A stretch of 64,000 nt of DNA from Schistosoma haematobium (taxonomy: Eukaryota > Platyhelminthes > Trematoda > Strigeidida > Schistosomatidae). The stretch is taken from assembly GCF_000699445.3 (NCBI RefSeq), contig NC_067196.1, positions 32,570,616 to 32,634,615 of the forward strand. The letters are read 5' to 3'. A program made the translations under genes and the position numbers. Below the pieces are notes generated by a model. It did not search any database. It was not told where the DNA came from and worked only from the letters and a program-made list of their open reading frames with translations. Below are positions 34,501 to 47,712 of this stretch, one piece after another (within the stretch, counting starts at the first letter, position 1; each line of letters opens with the position of its first letter).

Positions 34501-37500
34501 AATTCATTCATTCTTCTTGAATCATGTTCTCGATGCCTAGTTTTTCTTGTTATCGTTATTACTACCACTTTAGTATTTATTTTGATTATTTTATCTCTCT
34601 ATAGTGATGTAGTGTGGTAGCTTCAATCGATACATGTGTCAGGTTCTACATCACTTATGACTGATTGAGAATTACTGTATGGCTAAATAGCCTATATATT
34701 CAACCTAGTGTTGCGGTATCAAATCCTATCCCACCTTTTATGTGTTCAGCAACCACTTAGAATCATTTGTCTAATGAAGTGTACAACTACAAAGTGGTTA
34801 TATCTGAGTTTCCAAATTCATTCGCAAACATCTTGTTCGTCTGTGTAAATTGTGGTTCTTGACTAAAGACTTTTCGACGGCAAAAATATAAGTTCTAGTC
34901 TTCCGGTCTGAAGTTTACTGAAAAAAACCTTTCGATCCTGTCATAAATTCCGGAAAACTAATTTCGCATTTCACTACAAATTATTTATTCATTCTACCTG
35001 TTTTTTAATTCATTATAAGCGAATAAAAATTTCTCAAGTTCATTTCCATAATTGTCAAAGGGCACCTGTTTAGTATAACCTCATCTGATGTATTACTTTC
35101 ATAAACATTTCACGAGTGAGTAGAATACAAAGTTATTGCACCTAAATTTAGTGTAGTAGATGTAGAGTTTAGCCAATGTTCCCAAAAAATGTCTTACACG
35201 AAAATTAAAAAAATATCAATCACTCGTTTACAAATTGGATTGTCTCCATTCCTATGGTCACAATGTTTCTGCAAGCTCTCGACATAATTTGCATAAATTA
35301 AAACAAGGACCAGTTTAAATTAGTATGTTTGGTAAAACAATTAGATTAAAATTCTGACACTACTTTACAACCATGTAAAGTTTTAGAATGTTAGATTTTT
35401 TTATATTTAATTTATTTCGTTTATTATTCATTCTTCATGGGTGTTATGTATTACATATATTCATCGTTGTAACGATTTACGGCTGTTGTGTATTTGTCCT
35501 TTTAAAGCGTCTTCAAAGTAGTATTTTACGCAACCACGTGGTTCCAAGCTTATGACATATTATTATGTGGTTTCTTGCCGATGTTTATTTTTGTTCAAAA
35601 CTGGTGTCCAGCCTTTTCTAACTTTTTTTGTAGGCGAACTTCAGGATCACATCAAGCAGGACCTAACCGAACTACTCGTGGTTACTTAAATAAATCAGGC
35701 ATTTCATGTGGAGTTCGTAAAGCTGTTCATCGGAGAGGTCGTGGACGGGGGCGATTAAGAAGTTCTAGTTCTCTTGGAGTGCGTAGCAAACGTGAAACAG
35801 AGCGACTGTCTTCCAGAATGGTGTACCTTAGGAAGTCCCATTCTAAATCCTTGTCAACTGCCAGAAAACGTCGTTCACAACGTAATTCCTGTTCTCACAG
35901 TGGTCAACATCCAGTGTCATCACCTAGTGATAGTATTGTAAATGTAGATAAGAAAAGAGATTCGCATAACTTTCCTAGTAGAAGTGGTTTCTCTTGCGAA
36001 ATAGAATGTTTAGATAGATTACGATCGGTTCCTGTTAAAGCAAGTGACTCTCCACAAAAGTCATCCAACATAGAAAATCAAGGAGAAGTCACTGATAACA
36101 CGGATATCAGCTGTAAGTCGAATAATGAGTTATTGGGAGAGGATTTAGATGCTGACACTGAACCGGAATATGAAGTACAACCAGAAAAGTTAACAGATAG
36201 ATCAGTATGTCGAAAATATATACAGTCTAACTCCCGTCAGGACCGTCTTAATTCTAAAGAAACAAAAGAGTCTTATACCTCAAATAATTCTCCTAGATCA
36301 CCTGATCTGGACCATGTAAAAGCTGAAATACACGAAAGTCATATTTTTAAGCGCAAATCTGTAAGTGCTTTTCCTAAACAACATTTTTAAAAATTATTCC
36401 TTTTTTAGTTGATTATTACTATTCACCCAGGTTTATTGCTGTTATTATATGCACAGAACTTTAACATGATGTCGAGTTTATTAAATATCGCTTGTAATCA
36501 AGGTTCATAAAATCTGGATACCGTCTTCGTAAACAGACAGTTTTTAGACTGAAAATCGGGATAGTCATCACATCCTTTTGGTTTTGAACATTATTCTCAT
36601 TATTGTAAATACGAAATGCAATTAATTTCTGTGTAAACGGGATTATTTTATAAAACTGACCATAATCGGTCATTAACTGTAATATAATCCAAGAGGTGGG
36701 GACACTTATTAAAAGGTCTAACAAACGCAGACAGTACATCAGACCGGACCACGCATACTAAACATCAAATTGGAATCCAAACATTATTTATCAGCGTAAC
36801 CAAAATTCACTCATACAGTCGTCAGGCTGCGGTGGTTAAATATTGGTAACACATGTTAACCATTTCGTTTTATGGAACCCAGAAACTAATTAATCTTATT
36901 TCGTATATTTGGGGAAGGTGTCTATCGTTTCATAGTAGAATTGTTTTCATAAAACTTCTTTATCTGCCCTCGTAGGGTTGAAATTGAAGTCAACATATGA
37001 TCCAGGTTCTGATATACTCATTTAGTTTTCAGTTATTTCAGTGGCACCACATATATCTTTCGTGATAAGGTACTATAACCTAGAGAGTATTTCACTTTTA
37101 TATTCACCTCATCTTTACTTAACGTCCACAATCACTGATTTTTCGTAGTAAAAAATGTTGGTTGATGATTATATATCGTAACTATATGAATTTCACGTAA
37201 CTGAAGAAAAAGAGTCTAGTTAATGTACTCATTTTCCAATAACCAGTGTTGAATTCTCCAGGGAGTGGTATCCTTGACGTTTCACCAAGCACTTCGTCTC
37301 CAAGTACCCTTATTAATTAATTTATTGTGGGATGTCAATTAGTTAAAACTTTATCTTTTGCCTCAGGCTGATTCATCATCACTTGTTGACCGTGGAAAAC
37401 GGCGTTCACAGATGAGCACCTTCGATGGTCATGTTTCTAAATCACGCAAAAGAAGTACTTCACTTGAAGAAAAAGAAGACAAGGTTAGTCGTTGTGGTTC

Positions 37501-40500
37501 AACTTTTTCTGTTTATTTCGTCATCGAAAATTAAATCATCATCTTCATTGTAGCTAACTTAACTGTCTCTACTATACTACAATATAGCCTGGTCATGACA
37601 TATGTATTCTCTAACTTGACTTATAGAAACACGAGATTCTCAAAGGTTGTTCTCAACAATCCTGAATCTAGTCGGAAGTTTATATTTACTCACTAAACCT
37701 GTCACTTCACACTGATGCTTATTGGTCTGTACACGATTCTACGCAAGCTCCTGTATGAAAAGTAATAATTCATATTTTGAGTGTAAATATCAGAGGTTAT
37801 TGAATACCATAATGGACTCTCTTGATCTATTGACCTTAGAACCTTACTACGGGATAGCGTGTAAAATAGATACCAGTTGTATTCTAATGATAATTTTAGT
37901 TAATATATGATTACATTTCATATAAAGCTTGTACTCATTAGATTAGAGTCTTCGCTTTCTAAACGAAGGTAAACAGAATGCTATTCAGTTCAGTTTAGTG
38001 CTTTGTATACACGTTATCACCTTCAAAATATCTGTTCTTGTCAGTCAGTCAGCTACAATGTAGGACCAGGCACGTATATGCATCATTCGAGATTTCCATA
38101 CCTCATCAGCACAACAAGAAAAACACCAAATTCATAGGAGCAGTTACTTCATTAATAGTAAAAGAAAATTTCATAAAAGGATATGATACAGGAAGAAAGA
38201 ATTAGTTTATAGAAAGAAAGGAATCAATTAACTTTGATCTCACAGTTTAAAATCAAAGTGTATACACCGACGCCACTGTGATCGACTCTGTGCCATAACA
38301 CCCAGAGTCTCCAACCATTGTCAACCATAATCACGCGGACCCCAAACAAGTCGTCTGCATCTACCAACATACCTCAGAGCAGAAGTTAGTGACTTCAAGG
38401 ACTGATGCCACGTTTTATATTGGCTGCCACTAACTTTCTTCCAACCATCCCCAACACCGGTTAGCATTGCACGTCGTGGTAATCAGTGTTCAGGCATACG
38501 TAACACGGTCCAACTATCTCAGTCGATGAAGATTCACAACCTAATCAACTGATTTACCATCATTCCCTGATTCCCTGTGTCTAACATCACTTTTACTTAC
38601 CCGGTGATCCCAGCAGATGCGAGCAACATTTCTAAGGCATCTGTGGTCAAATACTAGTAGCTTACTAGTATCTTCTACTCTTAATGGTCACGTTTCGCAT
38701 CTGTAAAGTTGAAAAGAGTGAACTACCGCGCAGTATACTCGTCTCTTAATTGCTAGATGAGTATCTCCCCTTCGCCATAGGTGACGTAAGTTGGCAAAAA
38801 CCAAACGAGCTTTCTGAATCCGTGAAGAGATTTCGTCAGACACCAACTCATTAGGGATGATCACACTTCCAAAATAAGTGAAGTTGTCAACGCGTTCGAC
38901 AATTTTGAAAAGGAATCTTTATGAGATTTCGTGTACTTTCATAAGAATATTACAACAGGCAAACAATTGAAATTACTTTCTGAATGATAAATTAAGTATA
39001 CTAATTGACTTTTTTTGGTATCCGTAAAATGGAATAGTTATTACCAAAACGGGAATTTATTGCACAATCATTATGATTCGGTTTTCAGATTGTATCAGAT
39101 GTTATTACTTATACTATTTTTATAACTGTTGATGTTTTCAGATTCATCATATATATTCATTTGTTAAAGTTGCTGTCTAAAAGTATAAAATCATGTATCT
39201 TATTATTTAGAAATCAAAGGAAGATGTATGGATGGCTGAAGTATTACGTCGCATAGAGCGTATGGAAAAAAAACGATTAAAGCAACGCGTGTCTTCGATC
39301 AGTTTAAAAAATAGTCAAAACACTGATTGCACTAGAAATGACTCAAACCAGTTTTCTCCCCCTGAAAAATCTCCTGAACCTGACTCAGTATCAGACAATA
39401 ACGATGTTAAGTCAACAGATGGTGCAATGGAGACTGGAGGAAGTTCTGATATTAACTCAAAAGCATTAGAATGTGATAAAGATATTAAAAATGTTATCAC
39501 CGATGAGACCCACTCTGATCATGTAGAACCTACAGACATTTTTGAAAAGCCTGAGCTGTTTGATTGTGAATCAAATCATTGTTCTGGTTTATCACAAAAT
39601 ATCAAACAAAATAGAAGTATATCTCCATCCAAGGCTTGTAATCAAGATATTTCAGAAGAAAGCGATACATGTTTTCAAAGAAAGCAGTTAAAACAATTCA
39701 CTGGGTCCAAGTTTAAGTACCAAAAACGCTGTTCTGTCAGTCACAAACAGAGACGGCGGCGTTCCCAAGCAGCTATGTTATCTGATAGCCTATCATCCGT
39801 GGATCAAGGTGGTTCACGCGAAGACCGTTGGCTTCAAATGCAACTTCGACGTATCGCTGAATTAAATGATCGTCAGGAAGTATCACAACTCACCTCATCA
39901 GACATGGAGAATATGTCTGATAAAAGTCATATGTCATCGGGTAATCATATTAAAGATGGATCAAATATAAGAATTACACTTTTTGGAGCTTTGGGTGTTA
40001 AAAGTGAATCATCAAAAAATGATCGTAACCCAAATAGTTGTCTTCAGCATTTATCACCCAGTTTGTCTAAATTCAGTATCGCCTCTGGTTGTGATACGAC
40101 AGTTTTTACGAGTGGTAATGAATCATCTAATCAGATCAATAGTAATCAACAAGCTCTCGATTCTGAAGCTGATTGTGGTTTTATAGTTTATAGAACTCGA
40201 GAAAAAGATCCAATGGCTAAATTTAGCAGGACTCGTTCACTTGATATGCATTCCTTGTTCTCAACAATTCATGATGAAATATCTGGAAAAACAGTAACCG
40301 ACACTCGACAAGATGTTTATACATCTGTTGACGATATGTCAACATCTTGTTTGACACAACCATTTCTGCACCAAACTCCCAGACCTACAAAGAAACGGTG
40401 GTTATCTCGGGTATGTTAATCTAAAATTTCAAGGGAATTTTCAGTGTACAAGTGTTATTGCTAAATTTCGAATGTCTTGAAAATAAAGTCACGCTTAGTA

Positions 40501-43500
40501 ATTTAGTCAACTTTTTTATCCTTAGTTGTAACATTCTTTTAGGCTTTAGGTGAGGGAATAAATGTAATGTGATCATCATTGAGTTTCAGTTTGTTTAAAA
40601 AAAGCTGGAACGATCTTGATCTCGGTTTTGACTTTCTTTAATGTTAGTTTTCTCTATTTTTTAAATAGTAATATTCTGTCCAAGTCATCATTTCAACATT
40701 CGTATTATTAACCTTGCTGAATGCCATCTTGGCTTTCTTTCAAATGAAAGAAGAGGTTTGAAAATATGAAGGCTAAAATTAACACCTATTGGCTTTGTGA
40801 ATTTTCACTGTGGATGTTAACATCTAAAAATGTAAATTTCACACTACGGAACTGGAAAAGTGTTTGTTAGGAATTGTGTGCGACTGAAATCAGGCAGTTG
40901 TTCCTTAGGCTTCTCACTTAAACATTCTAGGAGTGTCGATCATCCACACTTTCAGTAATATCGGAGTTCATCATTATCCTGTGGTCAAATCATTAGCTTC
41001 CTCTTCTGCATAAATAATGTGTACCGAAATTCTGAGGATACTTATTGTCTATGGTATGTTGTTTTAAATCAGATTTTATTAATTCAAACTTCGTTTTGTT
41101 CTGTCGTGATGAATTAACCAATCGCATGAAGTCTTTCGTCGACATGTAGTACACAGACTACAGGTTTGTGTGGTAAAGGCACTAAAAAGCCCTGTTTTAT
41201 AAACATTTTGAGCGATAATGTGTTATATTAGTCAGTGTCCTAGTGACTGAAGAGACTCGACGTGTATACGAAAAGCCCATTTGGCTGCAAACTATATTTG
41301 GGGTTTAATATCTTATAATCTATTATCCGCTTAAATCTTAGTAAACGGAGCTGATCTCAAACACATCTAATTGATGGAAACTGAATACCAGAAGCACTGA
41401 GCAACAGCTTCATTAGTGGAAAAAAACATGAGCTAATAGAGAATAAGTGTTTTGTTTTGGAAAATGCCTCCTTATCGAATCACGTCTTCGATTTATTTTC
41501 AACGGTTTTGATTATACTGTTTTAGGCTCTAATGGAGGAAGATGTCGAATTATCTAACAATAATTTTTCAAACTGTTCCCACTCAATTAATCATTCACTA
41601 TCCACTAAATCAGATTCATCTTTAGTCATGCAAAATTCATGTGCTACGCCAGTTAATCCGAAAAAGAGGATTATCTCCCGACTTTCCGGGATCTCTGAAG
41701 ACTTACCTATTTGTACGTATTTCGAAAGCGATGATAATCTCAAAAAAGAAAGCGTCACAGTTTTGTCTGATCGTTTAGCGAACAATCCAAATGATGAACA
41801 GGTGGTTTGCAATCCAGAATCTAAAGTTATTTCAGAGTCACAAGAAGATCCTGAGTTTTGCGATGGTCTATCAACTCATCTGGCTCCTGTAAGTTTCTTT
41901 TTTGAAGCTCGTTGCGTAGAATAAGGAAAATTGTTACACTAACTATTTTTTAAAATTTTATTTGAACACATAAATATTGGTACAAAGCGACACCGAATAC
42001 ATATGCGCCACACAAGTCACTTAATGTGTGTGTGGGCTGTGATACTGTCCGGGTGCCCAGACCGAATCAGGTGGTTTCCTTAGGGTGCCACGCCTGGAGC
42101 CTTCGACCTAAAGGTCTGGTCCACAAGGCAGTGGACCAACGTCAGGAGATGCAGTCCCATGGTAGTCGGTGACCAATAATTGGTTAATACGCCATTTGTC
42201 CTTCATGATACTGGAGCCCATGTGCACCATTTATTTGGAATCAGGATTTCCCAACTTTCCTAGGTGGACCCTCTGTGTCGACCGACTAGGTTAAAGCGCC
42301 GGACATCCGCCTTTCGTTCTCTCAATCCCATAAACTACACCCCCGCCACGAGAAGGCAGTGTGTAGAAATTCCATGGCAATGGCTGTATATGTGTGGCCA
42401 TGTGAGGGCATTTCGAGAGGGAGAGGTGACTCTTCCCACCCTCGCCCGTATCAGGGCATACACTTATATTAATATTCTGTATCTTAGGTCTGTCTTTCAG
42501 TTTTTTCAGGTGCTAACAGTTTGTCCAATGTACACAACCATTAGTAAAATAATGTATACTTGATTAACCTCTACTTTGAAGGTCTACGAGTAGTCGGTCT
42601 GCGCATGTATTTATTTGTTTCTGGATTTAAAGAATGTGAAACCTAACATGTATACATTTTTCTTTTTATTACTTAACGTACATTACAGCGTACGTTTTAA
42701 CAGCTTATGATGAAAATTTACTCCATTGTCCCAGTGCTGAAAATTCATCTGTATCTTAGTCAAAAAACAGTAGATATATTTTATATAGTAAGTAGCTGTG
42801 ATATGTCGCGTCAACACAGTTCTCCATGACTTAAAAAACAGTAGTAGTAACATACTTGCTAAATTTGTTACGGAAACAATTTACAGATAAAAAGTATCGC
42901 GTGTCGGTTCGTAAGGGTCAGTAGTTGTGAATATTTTTATCAAATCTCAGTCATAGAATAATGATTTTTTTCATTGTGACCGGTGAACATCAAATCAAAA
43001 TCTTAAGAATTCTACTTTGTTTATGTTCAATTGATTAGATTTTTAATGCATTTCTCTTACTTGGTAGCTTCCTCCGAAGAAAGCTACAGTAAAGCAACAA
43101 GCTGAAGAGTTGCGATTGCAAGAGATACGTAAAGTTCGTGTTTCCCTCTCTGAATATCGTCGACGTCGTGGTCTGCCAGCCCTCACACCCGCTACGGAAC
43201 GAAATCATAAGCAGACGAAAGAGCCGCTAGATCAATCAAACGGTAATATTGATAATTTAGAAATTATAATCCCACCAACTCTGATTAGTCCTGACCGACT
43301 TCTAATAACGCTCCCAAATCTTCACAATGAGTCAAGGCCATCCTCTGACGTAAAAAGTTCTGATGGATTACTGCAAAAAATTACAACATTGAACATGAAA
43401 CCTGAGGTTCTTCATGATTACAATCAACCCCTATCACCTTACACAAATACACCAAAAAGATGTGAATTCGATAGCGAACGTGATTTCATTGATGCAAAAG

Positions 43501-46500
43501 TAAGTGAACGTGGACCTCGAACACCAAGCGAGCCACCAGATGATGACGATGATGAAGATATCGGGGTCGATTCTATAAATCCCGTTAGTAGAGGTGCTCT
43601 TAGTAGTTCTCCTGAACCGTTCATAAGATTTCCTGGTAAAGTGCTTTCTCACAGCTCACCAACATCTACATTCTCGGACTCTCGTATAGCTTCAGAAAAG
43701 CTACCTTTCAGGAACAGTTCACCTCCAGATGTGAATTCTAGCAAATTTTCTGATTCGTGCTTCCAGGCTAACATGTTTGCTTCTTCGAAACCAATTAATC
43801 GTGAAAATCTTTTACATGACATCGATCATGCTAAGGAGTACGATCAAGTGAGTTGACTGTTTTTGAGTTTATTTGGTTCCTGTTTTCAAGTAAAAGTAGG
43901 TTATGCAGCATGAAGACAAAGACCTGTCATGTATTAATGCAATACGTTTTGAACAGTTTGAATACGTATTAACCTGTTAAGGTATATACGATTTAGAAAC
44001 ACAGATCAACTAGATAAACTTCATATTGTTATTACTTTATCTAGTTTTATTAAAACGACTAACTATTTAGCATTAATTTATATTTAATGGAGTAACTCAA
44101 TTGACAATTAAGTGACTATGAGGTCTTGTTAGTTGGTACACAGAAGGATGAATCTTATCTTTTATTTTTACTATGAAATAATTTTAAAAACTATTTATTT
44201 ATTTATTTATTTATTTGAACACATATATATTGGTACAGGAGTGCGCCAAATATATATGCGCCACACAAAACAATGAGAATTTAAGAAGAAAAAAAAGAGG
44301 AACGTGAAAAAAAATATTAAAAAAAAAACAATAATAAAGAGATTGGTTTAAGGGAGTATAGTAATAATCATAGTCATAATGGGGGAAACGAAAAGGTACA
44401 ATCAGAACAAATCTTTCAGTTAAGGAAGTTACAACCACTTTTATAAAGAAAGTAAAAGAAGGTTACAGCAGGATCGCCACTGGCTTCTAATCTGAGCCAT
44501 ATCTGATAACGTCTCTAGCCACTGTGTTGCACCATCTCTCGGACCCCAACCAGGGAGTCGTGAAGGACCGACAGAAGCCAGTCCTTTGCAGCTTTCTTTC
44601 ATACCACGACACCATATCATATACTGACCACCTCTCCGCTTTCTCCAACCAGTCCCAGAGTCGGCAAATAATGCACGACGAGGAATTCTCTGGGACGACA
44701 TTCGTAGAACATGTCCAAGCCACCGAAGTCGGTGTTTCAAGATGGTGACATCGATTGCATTATCGTCTCTGTGCCCGAACACACGATGCCGAACCTCTGC
44801 ATTACTAACATGGTGTTGCCACTGGATGTCACCAATCCTTCGGAGACAACGATGATCGAACACAGAGAGTCGTCTAACACCGTCAACTCGGAGAGGCCAG
44901 GTTTCACAAGCATAGAGCAAAACTGCTCTCACCGACGCGTTGTAGATCCGACCGTTTGCAGCTAGACTAACATCACGAAGGCGCCAAAGGTGGCCCAGAT
45001 TGGCATAAGACGCTCTGGCTTTCACTATACGTGTATTGATATCATCACTCACACCCTCACCAGCACTTACGCAGCTACCTAAATACACGAACTTCTCGAC
45101 TACTTCTATCTGCTCATCATCCAGGGTGAGTACAGGATTAGAATCCTGCCAGTCTTGTAGAATTACTTTGCACTTCGAAGGTGCAAGGTACATACCATAC
45201 CTACGGACACTGATTGCCAACTGATTAAGTGCGGATTGCATGGCTTGGGCATTATCGCACAGTAAGACAATATCATCCGCATACTCAAGGTCGAGGAGTC
45301 TTTCTCCAGGCAACAGATCCACACCACCATTACTTACATCCATCAGAGCTGTTTCCAGAATGTCATCGATGGCAAAGTTGAAGAGGAATGGTGAGATTGG
45401 GCAACCCCACCTAACCCCACTGCTCGAATGGAACAATGGAGAGAGGTGGTTGTATGCCCTCACTCTACCTGAGGTGTTTGTATATAGGGCCTTTAAGATG
45501 TTAATAAACTTCTCAGGCACACCCTTCTTCAATAGACAATCCCAGAGAACAGTCCTGTTCAACGAATCGAAGGCAGCCCTAATGTCAAGAAACACTAAGA
45601 TTGTTGGCCTTTGACGAGTATGACGGTGTTCTAACATTTGGCGGAGGGTGAAGATATGATCAATACATTCTCGACCAGAACGAAACCCAGCCTGCTCCTC
45701 GCGAGGCAATGTTTCTCGGGTTTTGAACAACCTACGAAGTATGACGGAAGCCAATAGCTTGGACGCAATCGGAAGTAGACTTATCCTCCGATAGTTGTTA
45801 CAGGAACGACGTGAACCCTTTTTAAAGATAGGGACAACTATCGACTCATTCCATGACGTTGGCACACTCTCTAGTTCCCAAACCTTTGTAAACAACGTCG
45901 TCAATTCCTTAGTCAAAAAGTCACCACCATCTTTAAAAAGAGCCGGAGGTAAGTCATCTGGGCCAGGTGATTTGTAACGCGTCAAGAGTTGGAGTTCCTT
46001 GCGGACTTCCGCCTCATTTGGTGGATCAGTCGTCACCGGCCATGGAGGGCAGGACAGTCTGACCAATGTTGCCGGAGCAGCAGGCCAGTTGAACTGCTTT
46101 TCGACGGATTCTGCTCATCGTCCAAGACGTCGATGGATGTTAGTGATTGGCATCCCGTCATCCTCACAGATTATTTCGCTCACACCAGACTTCTTGCTGC
46201 CAGTGGTTGGGATGAGTTGGAGGAGCTTCCGGTAATTACCAGATGCAGCTGCTGCTTCCAGCTCATTAGCACGCTTCGACCACCAGGCTTCTCGGTCCTT
46301 ACGCAAGCTTTGCCCAATTTCCTTACGTAACATCCTTCGTTTATGGTCAAACTCACGGTCATTCGCAGTAAACCGACGGGCTTCAATGAGTTGTAAGGAA
46401 CCAGAAGAAACCCAGTGCTTAAAAGCGGGACGTTTCGCAAACCCACAACTGACTGTTCCCGCCATTTTCATGGCGTCATGCAATTGCAACCAATGCTCAT

Positions 46501-47627
46501 CTATACTTTTCGGTGGAGTGGTAGCTAGCCTAGAAGCTAGCTCGTTTGGATACTCACTTCCAACAGAAGTTGCAACCAACTTGCTAACATCAATCCGTTG
46601 GTGGCGGTCACTTCGTTGTCCACTGAAAAGTAAGGCAAGATTGGCGCAGACCAAGGCATGGTCAGAGTCCAGATAGGTACTCCAAAAGGAGCGGCAGTCT
46701 TGTACACAACCACGCCAGTGGTAGCTGATCGCGATGTGATCAATCTGAGTCCAGGCTTGGGATGCAGAGGGAGGACGCCAGGTGGCACATCGGCGATGAC
46801 TGTGCCGAAAGTTAGTGCTAGCCAGAAACAGGTTGTGGTCTGTGCACAGTTGCAGTAGACGGTCCACGTTATATGTCCTGCGATCAACAAGTCCCCATCG
46901 GCCACCTAAACGACTCTCTTCTGTGCCTAGACGCCCGACCTGGGCATTCAAGTCTCCGGCTAGTACTACAATATCTGTCGAACGCACTTTCTGGAGAAGA
47001 ACAGATAACTGGTGGTAAAACTCATCCTTGATTGCATCCGGGCTGCAATCTGTCGGAGCATAGGCGGAGATGACGAAAAGACATCGTTTCTCACGCCAAT
47101 TTCTTCTCAATTTGATGGAACTTTCTAATCTAACAGCACATAACCGACTGTTAATGGGGATCCAATCGACTAGTGCTGCCTCAGCTCTAGCGCTTAGTGC
47201 GACACCAACGCCTGCAAGACCAGACGAAGATGCCACAGGGTCCCCGGATAAGCGCACGTAAAACAAACTTTTTGGAGCGACAGATGGAGATCGAATTTGT
47301 AGTACTTCACCAGAGTCTTGAATACGGGTCTCGGATAGACAACAAACATCAATATTAGGACTTTCTAAAGACATAACCAGTCCTATCTGTTGTCCAACCT
47401 GCATAAATGTGCGAACGTTGAAGGCAGCCAGTTTGAATGGTGCACGTGGTTTCAGAAAACTTGCTTCAGTCCTCGTATTCGGTGGTAACATACAATATTC
47501 AACCGGACAGTGACTCGAGAACGTTTAGATAGAGTCGAATTTCCACCAAAGACGAGCTGCTGTATAGGTCGAAAAAAAATAAGTATAGACAGAGTAGGAA
47601 TAAAAGAGGGTGAATAATGATGTAGTA

Positions 47628-47712
<85 letters not shown>

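Noticed and set aside
34700..35600. Additional KMT2E/SETD5-like exon in the 5.75-kb intron
   Set aside because: Exons ending at 29882 and starting at 35634 already join in phase (2+1), and no open stretch with good splice sites and family motif was found between them.
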